Part shown: piece by piece, positions 8,708 to 18,360 of the stretch
Layout of the letters: every line of letters starts with the position of its first letter
Position numbering within the stretch: the first letter of the stretch is position 1
DNA from: Flavobacteriaceae bacterium YJPT1-3
Lineage (GTDB): Bacteria > Bacteroidota > Bacteroidia > Flavobacteriales > Flavobacteriaceae
Reading direction: 5' to 3'
DNA: 64,000 nucleotides
Assembly: GCA_029866965.1 (NCBI GenBank)
Contig: CP123444.1
Span: forward strand, 1,839,501 to 1,903,500
Made by a program: the position numbers and the translations under genes
The notes under the pieces: model-generated
What the model was told of the DNA's origin: nothing
What the model saw: only the letters and a program-made list of their open reading frames with translations
Database searches by the model: none

Positions 8708-10226
8708 AACTGCCAATGGCGAAATTTTGCTTTATCTGGGCGATCCTAAGTTCAGCCTGTTGGACGCGCTGGCTGAAGGTCCCGGCGATCTGTGGCACAG
8801 CGGTCTCGATCAAGGGTACAAAAACGCTTTTAAAGAAATCATCTACCAAACCGCGACTTTTTGGTGGTACCTCAATGATTTTGAGGACCTGGATGAGTGT
8901 ATCAGTTGGCGCCCCAATCCAAACGCCTTTGTGATCAGAAAGTCAGCTTGGGTACACATGAACGGACTCGATGAAAACTTTGGGTCAAAGGATTTGCAAG
9001 TGTTGGATCTAGCCTATCAGATGCTCCGTGATTGTGGGGGTATTCCATTATATGTGAAAGGCTTATTCCCGGAAGCTAATCACCAAGTGAACATTACCGC
9101 AATTGATCGATACGGCTTCTATTTGAAGCACTTCAAAAAGCATCACAGCTGGTACATGCTATTGCGTCAAAATCCCTTAAAGTGGCTTTCAGAATGGTGG
9201 GCTTTAAACAGGGCGAAACGAGGACACCAGGGGAAGAAAATAACGGAGCCTATACCGCCGAGACCGCTTCGAGCAATTGAAGGACAACCTAAAGTGAGTG
9301 CCATTATCCCCACTATGGGTCGGCAGGATTTTGTCCTCAAGTTATTGGACGACTTAAGCAAACAATCTTGGCTTCCTTATGAGGTCGTCGTAGTGGATGC
9401 CACACCGGAGAAGGATAGAGACCAAACGCTCTATGCGTCTTTCAGTGCTCCTTTCCATTTTAAATACTACTGGCAGACCTCCAAGGGAAGCTGTCGGGCC
9501 AGGAATGAGGCCATCGCACAATGCGAAGGAGATTACGTCCTTTTCTTCGATGACGATGTACGCGTGCCTCCCACCCTTATTGAAAATCACCTCAAAGTCA
9601 TTCAAACCTATCGGGCTGCAGGAAATAATGGTCTGGACATTCGGGCGAAGCGACCTACTGATGATTTGGACGATCTTAAGCACTATCTGGATGAAGAGCC
9701 TTTATATCAAACGAAAATTGGAGCGACTCAAAGTTTTAGCAATGCCAATTCCTTCGTGGCCAAAAGCTGGGTAGATCGCTTGCATGGCAATGATATCAAT
9801 TACGACGGAGGATATGGAGAAGATGGAGACTTCGGGATACGCCTGGTGCGATCCGGCGCTGTGGTATTATTTAATTCATTCGCTACCAATCTGCATCTCA
9901 AGCCACCAGCAGGAGGCTATCGCTGGTGGGGTGAGCAGGCTAAAGTAACCGGCAAGAAAAGAAAGAAGCAACCCTGGGAAATGGACCATCCGGTAGGCAA
10001 TCTTACCCCGGTACCCAGTCCCACGGTGATGTATCAGATTATGAAATTTCACAGTCAAGAAGAAGTCAACGAATACAAGTGGAAGTATTTCTTCATCTAT
10101 TTATTCAAGAGTAAGCAGGGCAGTATTTTTAAACGTTTTTTGAGGTTGCCGAAACGCCTTCGCCAATTCAAATTATCCCAATTTTACGCGAACCAATTAC
10201 TCCGACTAGGAATGAGATATGAGTGA
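8694..10226 (+). CDS. Two-module glycosyltransferase family 2 protein
   Basis: Residues about 195-420 form a complete GT2 (GT-A) domain: KVSAIIPTMGRQDFVLKLLD, then the acidic metal site FFDDDVRVP, then the acceptor-side GGYGEDGDFGIRLVRSG. The first about 170 residues look like only the acceptor half of a second GT2 domain (NAFVIRKSAWVHMNGLDENFGSKDLQVLDLAYQMLRDCGG) and lack a nucleotide-binding DXD part. This N-terminal module is therefore likely non-catalytic or a remnant. The C-terminus has a basic, aromatic stretch that may sit at the membrane. ATG at 8694 overlaps the previous gene. Confidence 0.85.
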   Translation: MKEYRTANGEILLYLGDPKFSLLDALAEGPGDLWHSGLDQGYKNAFKEIIYQTATFWWYLNDFEDLDECISWRPNPNAFVIRKSAWVHMNGLDENFGSKDLQVLDLAYQMLRDCGGIPLYVKGLFPEANHQVNITAIDRYGFYLKHFKKHHSWYMLLRQNPLKWLSEWWALNRAKRGHQGKKITEPIPPRPLRAIEGQPKVSAIIPTMGRQDFVLKLLDDLSKQSWLPYEVVVVDATPEKDRDQTLYASFSAPFHFKYYWQTSKGSCRARNEAIAQCEGDYVLFFDDDVRVPPTLIENHLKVIQTYRAAGNNGLDIRAKRPTDDLDDLKHYLDEEPLYQTKIGATQSFSNANSFVAKSWVDRLHGNDINYDGGYGEDGDFGIRLVRSGAVVLFNSFATNLHLKPPAGGYRWWGEQAKVTGKKRKKQPWEMDHPVGNLTPVPSPTVMYQIMKFHSQEEVNEYKWKYFFIYLFKSKQGSIFKRFLRLPKRLRQFKLSQFYANQLLRLGMRYE

Positions 10227-11223
10227 TCCCAGGTCTTTTTCATTGATTGTTTGCACCTATCGCCGGCCTCAGGTGATTCTCAATCTTTTGGATTCTGTCG
10301 CTATTCAAAGCCGTAGTCCTCATGAAATTATTATTGTAGATGGTTCTGAGGAGGATAGCACCGAAAAAGCACTAAAGGATAAGAATTATGATGATCTTCG
10401 CTATTTTCGGGTAGATGCGGCCCATCTCGGACTCACCAGACAACGGAATTTCGGAATTCGGCAGGTGGCTTCTGAGGTGGACATCGTCTGCTTTTTGGAC
10501 GATGACGTGGTATTGCAGGAGGGTTATTTTGAGCAATTGATAACGACCTATGACAAACACCCGGAGGCTTTAGGAGTTGGAGGGTATATCACAAATGATG
10601 TGGTCTGGACTAAGAGCCGGAGCGAGAAAGGAATTGATGATTACTGTTATGACGGATACTGTCGAAAAGACGGGAGTCGATTCATGTTACGTAAACGTTT
10701 AGGCCTGGCTCCTGATCGACCACCGGCTCATTTTCCTGAATTTGGACACGGACGATCCGTGGCCTTCTTACCACCCTCAGGTAAAATTTATCCCGCAGAA
10801 CAAATCATGGGCGGAGTGAGTTCCTTTCCAAAGAAGGTACTCGATCAGCATCAATTTTCTACCTATTTTGAAGGCTATGGACTCTATGAAGATGCCGAGT
10901 TTACCTTGCGACTCTCTAAAATTGGGAAGTTGTATGTGAATACAGCGGCTACGCTAAAACACTTCCATGACAGTTCCGGGCGTCCTAATCAATACCGCTA
11001 TGGCAAAATGGTGATCCGGAACGGTTGGTATGTCTGGCGGGTCAAGTATCCCAATCCATCGTTAAAAGCACGTTTGAAATGGCACGCCACGGCCGGACTG
11101 CTGACCGCTATCCGGTACCTGAACGTAGTGACCACTTCGGAGCGCAAAAAAGCATTCACCGAAGCCTTGGGGCGCACCGTTGGTTGGTGCAGCTTATGGT
11201 TCAATCCACCCCGACCGTCATGA
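10219..11223 (+). CDS. Glycosyltransferase family 2 protein
   Basis: The 334-residue GT-A enzyme opens with FSLIVCTYRRPQVILNLLDS, has HEIIIVDGSEEDST for nucleotide binding and CFLDDDVVLQEGYFEQLI as the DXD metal site. GYGLYEDAEFTLRLSKIGK is the acceptor-side acidic motif. It resembles the second module of the preceding gene, which suggests an old duplication. ATG overlaps the previous stop by 8 nt, and its own TGA overlaps the next ATG (ATGA at 11220). The sugar added is unknown. Confidence 0.88.
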   Translation: MSDPRSFSLIVCTYRRPQVILNLLDSVAIQSRSPHEIIIVDGSEEDSTEKALKDKNYDDLRYFRVDAAHLGLTRQRNFGIRQVASEVDIVCFLDDDVVLQEGYFEQLITTYDKHPEALGVGGYITNDVVWTKSRSEKGIDDYCYDGYCRKDGSRFMLRKRLGLAPDRPPAHFPEFGHGRSVAFLPPSGKIYPAEQIMGGVSSFPKKVLDQHQFSTYFEGYGLYEDAEFTLRLSKIGKLYVNTAATLKHFHDSSGRPNQYRYGKMVIRNGWYVWRVKYPNPSLKARLKWHATAGLLTAIRYLNVVTTSERKKAFTEALGRTVGWCSLWFNPPRPS

Positions 11224-12329
11224 GATTTGTAATCATTTCCCATACTCCCCATTGCAAACAGCAAGGTCAAATAATGGCTTACGGACCCTACGTCAAAGAA
11301 ATGAATCTCTGGATCGATGGCGTGGAGGAGGTGCTTGTTGTCGCACCCCTTCAGTCTCATGCACCTGCACTGGCGCAGGCGTATGTTCACGATCAGATTA
11401 AAATCCTTCCAATTCCGGCCATTGCTCTAGTTAGCTTGCGCGAAAGCATAAAAGCGCTAGTCAACGCACCCAGAATACTCTACCACATCTATCAGGCTAT
11501 GAAGCAAGCCGATCATATTCACCTGCGCTGTCCGGGTAATATTGGACTTCTGGGATGTATGGTTCAGCTGCTCTTTCCAAAGACTAGAAAAACGGCTAAG
11601 TATGCAGGGAATTGGGATCCCCTGGCCAAGCAACCGCGAAGTTATAAGTTCCAAAAATGGATCTTGTCCAATACGCTACTCACCAAGAACATGAAGGTAC
11701 TCGTGTACGGGGAGTGGCCCGATCAAAGTGAGAATATCCATCCTTTTTTTACCGCTTCTTACAGACGGTCTGAGATCCCAAAGCAAGATCTTCCTTCTCG
11801 ATCTACGCCCTATCGTTTGCTTTTTGTCGGTAGCCTGGTACCGGGAAAGCAACCGTCTTATGCACTCGAGCTCACTAAGACCATGATTGATCAGGACATA
11901 GATGTTCAGTTGGATATGTACGGCGACGGACCGCCACGAGCAGCACTAGAAGCATACACAAGGGAGTTGAACCTGGAGGAGTCGGTTACTTTTCATGGAA
12001 ATCAATCGGCTGAAGTTTTAAAAACGGCTTACCAGCAAAGTCACTTCCTCATTCTTCCTTCCCGTTCTGAAGGCTGGCCTAAAGTGGTAGCCGAAGCCCT
12101 ATTTTGGGGCTGTATCCCTGCGGTGACCCCCATATCCTGTGTGCCTTGGATGCTCAAGCAAGGAGAACGCGGCATACTCCTGAGTCTTGATTTGCGAAAG
12201 GATGCTGAGCAGCTGATAAGGGTGTTGAAAAACCCTGAACAGCAGAAAGAACTAGCCAAAGCAGCCAGCAATTGGTCCAGACAGTATACCTTAGACCAGT
12301 TCCAGGAACAAATACGTAAATTGAGGTGA
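11220..12329 (+). CDS. Glycosyltransferase family 4-like protein
   Basis: The reading frame is open further upstream, but the ATG at 11220 overlaps the stop of the previous gene as ATGA and gives a sensible N-terminus (MRFVIISHTPHCKQQGQIMA). That makes a 369-residue protein. The donor domain holds LLFVGSLVPGKQPSYALEL, YGDGPPRAALEAYTREL and PSRSEGWPKVVAEALFWGC, the GT4 E-x7-E site. The N-terminal domain lacks the usual glycine-rich loop pattern of the neighbours. It continues the glycosyltransferase operon, with its TGA inside the next gene's TGATG. Confidence 0.85.
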   Translation: MRFVIISHTPHCKQQGQIMAYGPYVKEMNLWIDGVEEVLVVAPLQSHAPALAQAYVHDQIKILPIPAIALVSLRESIKALVNAPRILYHIYQAMKQADHIHLRCPGNIGLLGCMVQLLFPKTRKTAKYAGNWDPLAKQPRSYKFQKWILSNTLLTKNMKVLVYGEWPDQSENIHPFFTASYRRSEIPKQDLPSRSTPYRLLFVGSLVPGKQPSYALELTKTMIDQDIDVQLDMYGDGPPRAALEAYTRELNLEESVTFHGNQSAEVLKTAYQQSHFLILPSRSEGWPKVVAEALFWGCIPAVTPISCVPWMLKQGERGILLSLDLRKDAEQLIRVLKNPEQQKELAKAASNWSRQYTLDQFQEQIRKLR

Positions 12330-13405
12330 TGCGTGTCATTCAACTGATCGATTCTTTAGCCTTAGGCGGAGCAGAACGCGTGGCAGTCAATTTCGCCAAT
12401 GCCTTGGCTGATCAGGGCTATTCCAGTTTTCTGTGCACAAGCAGGAAGGAGGGCCCTTTGAAAAAGGCCCTTCATCAGGACGTAGGCTATCTCTACCTGA
12501 ATCGAAAATCAACACTAGATCGAGCAGCGCTCAGAAGACTTCATGAATTCGTCCAATCGAATGATATTGAAATCATTCATGCACACACCACGAGCTTTTT
12601 TCTGGCCTATGCGCTCTCCCGATGGAACCCCCAACTGAATTTGATTTGGCATGTCCATCACGGAGGATATCAGCACTCCCGATCGCCTAAACAGCTGCTT
12701 CATCGCTGGCTAAGCAAACGATTTGAAACTATCATTACCGTCAATGAAGAATTAAAGCAGTGGGCAGAATCCCGACTGGGTCACCATAAGGTCTATTACT
12801 TGCCCAATTTTGCGTCACATTCTGAGGAATCATTGACCTTAGAGACCCTGGAGGGTGAAGCGGGTAAACGCCTGGTATGTGTCGCCAACTGGAGACCGGA
12901 GAAAAATCATAGCTTACTTTTTAAAGCTTTGGATCAAGTATTGGTAGAATACCCGGATTGGACCCTGCACCTTTTTGGAAATAGGCCGGATACCGCTTAC
13001 GCGAAAGTGCTTAGCGACATGCTCCAGTCGAATAATCGACTTCAAGAAGGCATTATTGACCATGGGGCCGTTCCTGGCGTATCACATCATCTGCATCAAT
13101 TTGATCTGGCCGTGCTCTCCTCTTTCTCCGAAGGCCTGCCCATGACCCTGCTGGAATACGGTCTAGCTGGCTTACCTGTGGTCTGTACGAATGTTGGTCA
13201 ATGTGCTGAGGTGTTGGGAGATAGCGGACAGCTTGTTCCTTCAGATGATGTGGATGCTATGCAGCAGGCGCTAATTCGTTATATTGCCGATCCCGAGCTA
13301 CGGAAGCAACATGGAGCAGCTTTGCGGCAGCGCATTCAATCGCAGTACGAAGCTCAGAAGATCATGGGACAACTCGTTGACATCTATGAGCAAATTATCG
13401 CCTAA
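12329..13405 (+). CDS. Glycosyltransferase family 4 protein
   Basis: MRVIQLIDSLALGGAERVAVNFANAL is a textbook GT4 opening with the GGAE loop. EIIHAHTTSFFLAYALSRW, CVANWRPEKNHSLLFKAL and SSFSEGLPMTLLEYGLAGLP (E-x7-E) complete the fold. Start: ATG at 12329 overlaps the previous TGA (TGATG); a GTG at 12326 is also in frame. The length of 358 residues is normal. The stop at 13405 overlaps the start of the polymerase-like gene by 20 nt. Confidence 0.9.
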   Translation: MRVIQLIDSLALGGAERVAVNFANALADQGYSSFLCTSRKEGPLKKALHQDVGYLYLNRKSTLDRAALRRLHEFVQSNDIEIIHAHTTSFFLAYALSRWNPQLNLIWHVHHGGYQHSRSPKQLLHRWLSKRFETIITVNEELKQWAESRLGHHKVYYLPNFASHSEESLTLETLEGEAGKRLVCVANWRPEKNHSLLFKALDQVLVEYPDWTLHLFGNRPDTAYAKVLSDMLQSNNRLQEGIIDHGAVPGVSHHLHQFDLAVLSSFSEGLPMTLLEYGLAGLPVVCTNVGQCAEVLGDSGQLVPSDDVDAMQQALIRYIADPELRKQHGAALRQRIQSQYEAQKIMGQLVDIYEQIIA

Positions 13406-14759
13406 ATATCACCAACTCTACGTGCAGATCATTCTCCTGCACGCAGCAATCGGTTTTGCGATTTATCTGTTCCGTCCATTAGGTTTGCTCTACTTTGTAG
13501 GAGCCATTGTCTTCTTCCTTTACAAGATCTTTAAGCGTGGAAATCGCAACAATGAGGCCTTGATTGCAGCGGCCTATATGACCGGTGCAGAGGTCTTTTT
13601 CCGAATGACCACCTCAGGAATTCCCTATGAGACCGGGAAATATTCTGTGATCTGTTTCTTGCTCATCGGACTCTTCTTTAGCGGCAGCAGCAGGAAATCT
13701 GCTCCCTATTGGTTGTACCTGCTCATTCTTATCCCTGGAATTATTGTTTCGGCGGTCAATCTCAACTACAGTACCGATGTACGCAATGCCATTATCTTTA
13801 ATCTCAGCGGTCCTTTCTGTCTGGGTATAGCAGCCCTATACTGTTTTCATCGTCGCATTACGGTGCGCCAGTATCGCTTTGTGCTTTGGTCCTTGCTCTT
13901 TCCCATTGTGACCATGACGGTCTATCTTTTTTTCTATACCCCGGATACGCGGGAAGTGCTTAGCGGAACGGCGTCTAATTTTGCACTCTCCGGAGGGTTT
14001 GGTCCTAACCAGGTGGCCACCGTGATTGGCATTGGAATGTTCGTGCTTTTTGTCGAACTCTTTTCGAACAGCAGGACCAAACTCCTGTTCTTTCTCAATT
14101 TGGGATTATTGCTTTTCTTGAGCTATCGGGCGATCATTACCTTTTCCCGCGGGGGAGTCGTCACCGCCGTGATCATGTCGGTCATTTTTGTGTATTTATT
14201 CTTCAATCGGGTTAATGCTATAAGAAAGGCAAAAATATCCTTTTCCCTGATCCTGATCGGGATCGCTATTGCCGGATTATGGACCTACTCTTCCTACCGG
14301 ACTATGGGCCTGATCGATAAGCGCTACGCCAATCAGGACGCTGCAGGTCGGGTGAAGGAGAGTATAAGTACCGGACGGGAAGAACTGATCAGTTCAGAGC
14401 TTACCTTTTTTGTCGAAAATCCGGTGACCGGAATTGGGGTAGGGAAGACTAGGGAATACCGCATGGAGAAATACGGCATATTGGCCGCTTCGCATAACGA
14501 AGTCAGCCGCTTGCTTTCTGAACATGGAATTTTAGGCCTGCTCGCGCTCTTTTTACTCATTTTAGTTCCGCTAATCTTTAGAATACAAAACCGAAAAAAC
14601 ATCCTTTTCTACTCCTTTTTAGCCTTTTGGTTCCTGACCATTAATCACTCATCCATGCGTATTGCGGCTCCAGCCTTTTTGTATGCCTTGGCTCTGATGA
14701 ATCTCGTTACCGATGAAAAAACTACTGTACGTAGGCAACCGGCTCTCGCAAAAGGGTAA
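13386..14759 (+). CDS. O-antigen ligase/polymerase-like membrane protein (Wzy/WaaL family)
   Basis: This is a polytopic inner-membrane protein of about 457 residues with roughly ten or more hydrophobic segments, for example LLYFVGAIVFFLYKIF, YLLILIPGIIVSAV and FSLILIGIAIAGLW. A large hydrophilic loop near residues 320-360 (DAAGRVKESISTGREELISS, NPVTGIGVGKTREYR, then SHNEVSRLLSEHGILGLLAL) is typical of the Wzy_C/O-antigen ligase family. In a glycan cluster it probably polymerises repeat units or ligates them to a carrier in the periplasm. The frame extends upstream; ATG at 13386 is chosen because it follows the previous gene closely. The 3' end overlaps the next gene by 47 nt. Confidence 0.85.
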   Translation: MSKLSPKYHQLYVQIILLHAAIGFAIYLFRPLGLLYFVGAIVFFLYKIFKRGNRNNEALIAAAYMTGAEVFFRMTTSGIPYETGKYSVICFLLIGLFFSGSSRKSAPYWLYLLILIPGIIVSAVNLNYSTDVRNAIIFNLSGPFCLGIAALYCFHRRITVRQYRFVLWSLLFPIVTMTVYLFFYTPDTREVLSGTASNFALSGGFGPNQVATVIGIGMFVLFVELFSNSRTKLLFFLNLGLLLFLSYRAIITFSRGGVVTAVIMSVIFVYLFFNRVNAIRKAKISFSLILIGIAIAGLWTYSSYRTMGLIDKRYANQDAAGRVKESISTGREELISSELTFFVENPVTGIGVGKTREYRMEKYGILAASHNEVSRLLSEHGILGLLALFLLILVPLIFRIQNRKNILFYSFLAFWFLTINHSSMRIAAPAFLYALALMNLVTDEKTTVRRQPALAKG

Positions 14760-15723
14760 AACGGTCACCAGTATCGAGACCCTGGGTAACCTTTTGGAAC
14801 AGGAAGGGTATACGGTGTATAAGACCAGCAGTAGGTCTAACAAAGTCTTACGCCTTCTGGATATGCTGTACACCACTTTTAATCGGCGAAATGACGTAGA
14901 CTATGTGTTGATCGATACCTACAGCACCTTAAATTTTTGGTACGCCTATGCCGTGGGCCGGCTCTGTCAAGTCCTCAGCCTGCCCTATATCCCTATTCTG
15001 CGAGGCGGGGACTTGCCCAAACGCCTACATACACACCCCAAAGCGTGTCAGCGCCTCTTTAAGAATGCCCAGATCAATGTTTCTCCTTCGCCTTATTTGA
15101 TGGAGGTCTTTAGGCAAGCCGGTATCTCTAATTTGAAGTTGATTCCCAATACCCTGGAATTGGACCGGTATCCCTTTCGCCAACGAGCGGAAATCCGACC
15201 TAAAATTTTATGGGTACGTGCCTTTGATGCCATCTACAATCCCATGATGGCTCTGGAGGTTCTTCAGTTTCTTTTGAAGTCGAATCCAAAAGCAGAACTT
15301 TGTATGGTAGGGCCCGATAAAGACGGTTCTCTAGGGGCGTGTCAAGCTTTCGCAATAGAACATCAACTCCCGGTCACCTTTACCGGGAAGCTCGAAAAGG
15401 CAGCCTGGATCGATATGGCTGCCGACTATGATATATTTCTCAATACCACCACGATTGACAATACTCCCGTTAGCGTGATGGAGGCCATGGCGCTGGGTTT
15501 ACCCGTGGTCAGTACCCGGGTGGGCGGCATTCCGTATCTGCTCACCGAAAATGAAACGGCATTGCTGGTGCCATCCGGAGACGTGTTTGCCTGTAGTCAG
15601 GCCATCCGACAATTGCTGGACGACCCCAAAAAGGCCCAGCAAATAGCATCAAATGCCAGAGGACTAGTGGCTACCATGGACTGGCAGACGGTAAAAAGCC
15701 AATGGTTTGAGCTTTTCAATTGA
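14713..15723 (+). CDS. Glycosyltransferase family 4 protein
   Basis: MKKLLYVGNRLSQKGKTVTSIETLG fits the N-terminal Rossmann domain with a short glycine loop. The C-terminal half has KILWVRAFDAIYNPMMALEVL, LCMVGPDKDGSLGACQAFA, and NTTTIDNTPVSVMEAMALGLP with VGGIPYLL, where the first Glu of the E-x7-E donor motif appears as Asp (ID/ME). Length 336. The start lies inside the polymerase-like gene, a long 47-nt overlap. It is the last dedicated glycosyltransferase before the initiating sugar transferase. Confidence 0.85.
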   Translation: MKKLLYVGNRLSQKGKTVTSIETLGNLLEQEGYTVYKTSSRSNKVLRLLDMLYTTFNRRNDVDYVLIDTYSTLNFWYAYAVGRLCQVLSLPYIPILRGGDLPKRLHTHPKACQRLFKNAQINVSPSPYLMEVFRQAGISNLKLIPNTLELDRYPFRQRAEIRPKILWVRAFDAIYNPMMALEVLQFLLKSNPKAELCMVGPDKDGSLGACQAFAIEHQLPVTFTGKLEKAAWIDMAADYDIFLNTTTIDNTPVSVMEAMALGLPVVSTRVGGIPYLLTENETALLVPSGDVFACSQAIRQLLDDPKKAQQIASNARGLVATMDWQTVKSQWFELFN

Positions 15724-15757
15724 ATTGTGATATATTAGCCCAAACTCCTAAAATAGC

Positions 15758-17149
15758 ATGCCCAAAGACTCGGCCATACACTTTGAGATTTCTGAGCGCA
15801 AGGTATTGTTGCGGATCATGGATATTGTCTTGGTCTTGAGCCTGGTAGAAGTCTTCGGATTGGTTTTTCAGTTTGATTACCTGAAATTGACTCAGGAAAA
15901 TTGGTATTGGGGGGCGTTACTGGCCGCTTATCTTACCCTGTTCGCTTCTATTTTTGAATTGTACGATCTGCAGAAAGCCTCTAATCTATTGGTTACCTTC
16001 CAAAACACCATTTTGACCGCCTCGGTGACGGTGCTCTTCTACCTTTTCACCCCATTTCTTACGCCGGTACTGCCCGAAAATCGAATTCAGATACTCTTCC
16101 TTTTTCTGGCCATAATCGCGGGTATCATGCTTTGGCGCTTTGCCTATGTCACTTTGATCAGCGCGCCACGATTCAATAAAAAAGTAATGGTGGTAGGTGA
16201 TTCTTTTGATATTAACCTGATCGCAGAAACACTGGAAAAGGCGGATCCCAATTATCGAATTGTGGGTTATGTAAATACAGACAGCCGCCATCAGGCTGCA
16301 CCGGTGGTCACCGACCTAGAGGCCTATCCGGTAGAGAATTTAGGCGAAACCGTTATGCAGGGCGGAGTCTCTGAAATTGTGGTCGCCAGTGGCTTTGATG
16401 GGGTTTCCATGGAGCTCTACAACGAACTTATCCAACTTTTAGAGAAGGGATTTCCAATACGGGAATACGCTCAGGTCTATGAAGAGTTGAATCAACGGGT
16501 GCCGGTGCAAAACATCGATCGGGATTTTTATCGCTATTTCCCATTCAGTCGCAGTAACAAGAACCGTTTCTATCTATTTGTACATCGTTTTTTTGATCTG
16601 CTTTACGGATTGCTGGGTATTCTGGTTTTACTGGTACTAGCCCCGATGCTCTGGCTGCTGAATCTCGTGGCCAATCGCGGGTCTTTTTTCTTCATTCAAG
16701 ACCGGGTGGGGAAAAATGGAAAGGTGTTCCGATTGATCAAACTGCGCACTATGATTAGGGATGCGGAAAGCGGTGGAGCCAAATATGCACAGAAGAACGA
16801 CAAGCGTATCACCCCCTTTGGACGCATTCTTCGACGCACTCGATTGGACGAACTGCCCCAGTTCATCAATATTATCAAAGGGGATATGAGCTTGATCGGA
16901 CCGCGTCCGGAGCGCCCTCAATTTGTCAGGGAGTTAACCGAGCTCGTGCCTTTCTATGAGACGCGCCACATCGTAAAGCCGGGCCTGACCGGATGGGCCC
17001 AGGTACGCGGGCGTTATGGATCTTCTCACGACGATGCCTTGGAAAAATTGCAGTACGATCTCTTCTATATAAAGCATCGTAATCTCTTCCTCGATCTGAA
17101 TATCATACTCAAAACCTTTACGACCGTCATTTTCTTTCGGGGGCAGTAA
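15758..17149 (+). CDS. Polyprenyl-phosphate sugar-1-phosphate transferase (initiating exopolysaccharide glycosyltransferase)
   Basis: It loads the first sugar-phosphate onto undecaprenyl phosphate. The 463 residues have four N-terminal membrane helices (about residues 20-140), a CoA-binding-like Rossmann domain (KKVMVVGDSFDINLIAETL), a fifth membrane segment (LLYGLLGILVLLVLAPMLWL) and the C-terminal catalytic domain. The catalytic domain carries the signatures KLRTMIRDAE, RRTRLDELPQFINIIKGDMSLIGPRPERP and KPGLTGWAQVRGRY. This layout matches the WcaJ/WbaP-like family. It is the last gene of the cluster and its 3' end overlaps the convergent DUF4105 gene by 23 nt. Confidence 0.92.
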   Translation: MPKDSAIHFEISERKVLLRIMDIVLVLSLVEVFGLVFQFDYLKLTQENWYWGALLAAYLTLFASIFELYDLQKASNLLVTFQNTILTASVTVLFYLFTPFLTPVLPENRIQILFLFLAIIAGIMLWRFAYVTLISAPRFNKKVMVVGDSFDINLIAETLEKADPNYRIVGYVNTDSRHQAAPVVTDLEAYPVENLGETVMQGGVSEIVVASGFDGVSMELYNELIQLLEKGFPIREYAQVYEELNQRVPVQNIDRDFYRYFPFSRSNKNRFYLFVHRFFDLLYGLLGILVLLVLAPMLWLLNLVANRGSFFFIQDRVGKNGKVFRLIKLRTMIRDAESGGAKYAQKNDKRITPFGRILRRTRLDELPQFINIIKGDMSLIGPRPERPQFVRELTELVPFYETRHIVKPGLTGWAQVRGRYGSSHDDALEKLQYDLFYIKHRNLFLDLNIILKTFTTVIFFRGQ

Positions 17150-18356
17150 GCGGATGTCTTCGAAAATACCGCAATAGGTAGAAGTATCGAATGGCCAAAG
17201 CTATGTAGAATGGAAGCAAGGCCAGTGCAAACTGCTGTACTCCAACCACCCAATGAAAGACCATCAAGGCCAGAAGGATAAGCAGGAATTTCAAATAGGC
17301 AATGAACTGCACGAAGGGTTCTTTCTTAGCCGCTACCGGAGCCATGAACAGATTGAGTACAAAGGCCCAGAGCAAGGTATAATTCAGTTGTGTGGCCATA
17401 TGATCGGTGGCAAACCAAAGCAACACCACGCCCAGTCCGATCAAACCGGTGAATACAAAAAGGCAAGTGTCTAGTGTGCGGTTGCGGGTATCCTGTTGGT
17501 TGTCTTTCCAGGTCAGGTAGCCGATGAGTAGGGAGATCAACAGAAAAACCAAAAATGGACTGGTCAGCCAAAAGCCCCGGGGCGCTTTATCAGGGCCCTC
17601 ATTTAAGGTTGTGGTTTCCTGCACTAAGGGCTGCACTCCCTGAGGCGTTTGCAGATCCGCTTTCGCGAAAGCGTTAAAGACATAGTCCGGCAGGAATAAT
17701 TCCTCCAGCGGAGTAGTGGTTCGATCGGCTACAGAGCCCAACGCAATATCCATCCCTACGCGACCCCAGGTATTCCAATAGGAATTCTCATAGATCAGCG
17801 CTCTAAAGGTCTTGTCGGCCTCTTGCTCCTCCAAATTCCACTGAATCTGATCGCCGGCCACTTTGTAAAGCACCTCTCCGATTTTGGTCGCACAGTTGTC
17901 ATAGAAAAAATCGTAGGCATAGGCTCGATTCTCGGGTCGGGCATTGACTTGCAAAAATTGAAAAAGATCGTTGACCTCCTGACTATTCAAAGCCAATACT
18001 TGTTCTTTGATCCAGCGATTTTGAGCTTTGTAATTACGTACGAAATCCTCAAACCGATTGACGCCCAAAAGATACGGCAGCTTTCCCCGAGCAAATTTCA
18101 GATAGAAATTGGGCGTATCAAAATCGTAGACACCATAATTGTAGACCACATCAATTCCTCTGCGTGTATCTTCAATGCGGATGGCAGAATGTCCAAAGGC
18201 GTCAACCAGGCTACTTCCAGGTCCCATGGTGAGTATGCTGGCTTTCGCATCTGAGCTCAGCTGTAAGGTACTATCAGCGCTTGCGTATGTCGATGCCTGG
18301 AAGAGCAGAGAAAAGGCAAAAAGAAGAAAGCAGAGTAAGTAGTTATTTCTAGTCAT
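17127..18356 (-). CDS. DUF4105 (Lnb N-terminal periplasmic) membrane protein
   Basis: The 409-residue protein has a signal peptide (LLCFLLFAFSLLFQASTYA) and a periplasmic DUF4105 domain with conserved GPGSSLVDAFGHSAIRI, YNYGVYDFDTPNFYLKFARG and YDFFYDNCATKIGEVL (Cys in a family motif). About four C-terminal membrane helices follow from residue 270. The function is unknown; the N-terminal fold is related to NlpC/P60-like proteins by family annotation, but I see no proof of catalysis. It starts 5 nt after the stop of the PorV-like gene, so they are probably one transcript. An exact copy of the recurrent palindrome encodes AFAKA in the linker. Confidence 0.85.
   Translation of the reverse strand: MTRNNYLLCFLLFAFSLLFQASTYASADSTLQLSSDAKASILTMGPGSSLVDAFGHSAIRIEDTRRGIDVVYNYGVYDFDTPNFYLKFARGKLPYLLGVNRFEDFVRNYKAQNRWIKEQVLALNSQEVNDLFQFLQVNARPENRAYAYDFFYDNCATKIGEVLYKVAGDQIQWNLEEQEADKTFRALIYENSYWNTWGRVGMDIALGSVADRTTTPLEELFLPDYVFNAFAKADLQTPQGVQPLVQETTTLNEGPDKAPRGFWLTSPFLVFLLISLLIGYLTWKDNQQDTRNRTLDTCLFVFTGLIGLGVVLLWFATDHMATQLNYTLLWAFVLNLFMAPVAAKKEPFVQFIAYLKFLLILLALMVFHWVVGVQQFALALLPFYIALAIRYFYLLRYFRRHPLTAPERK
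17658..17673. repeat. Palindrome copy in the DUF4105 gene
   Basis: CGCTTTCGCGAAAGCG, exact, read as AFAKA. Confidence 0.9.
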
Positions 18357-18360
18357 AGGC

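Noticed and set aside
44-17658. 17.6-kb gap without an exact palindrome over the polysaccharide cluster, as a sign of horizontal transfer
   Set aside because: An equally long gap occurs at 30920-48711 in housekeeping genes and near copies lie at 4634 and 11434, so the gap is not significant evidence.
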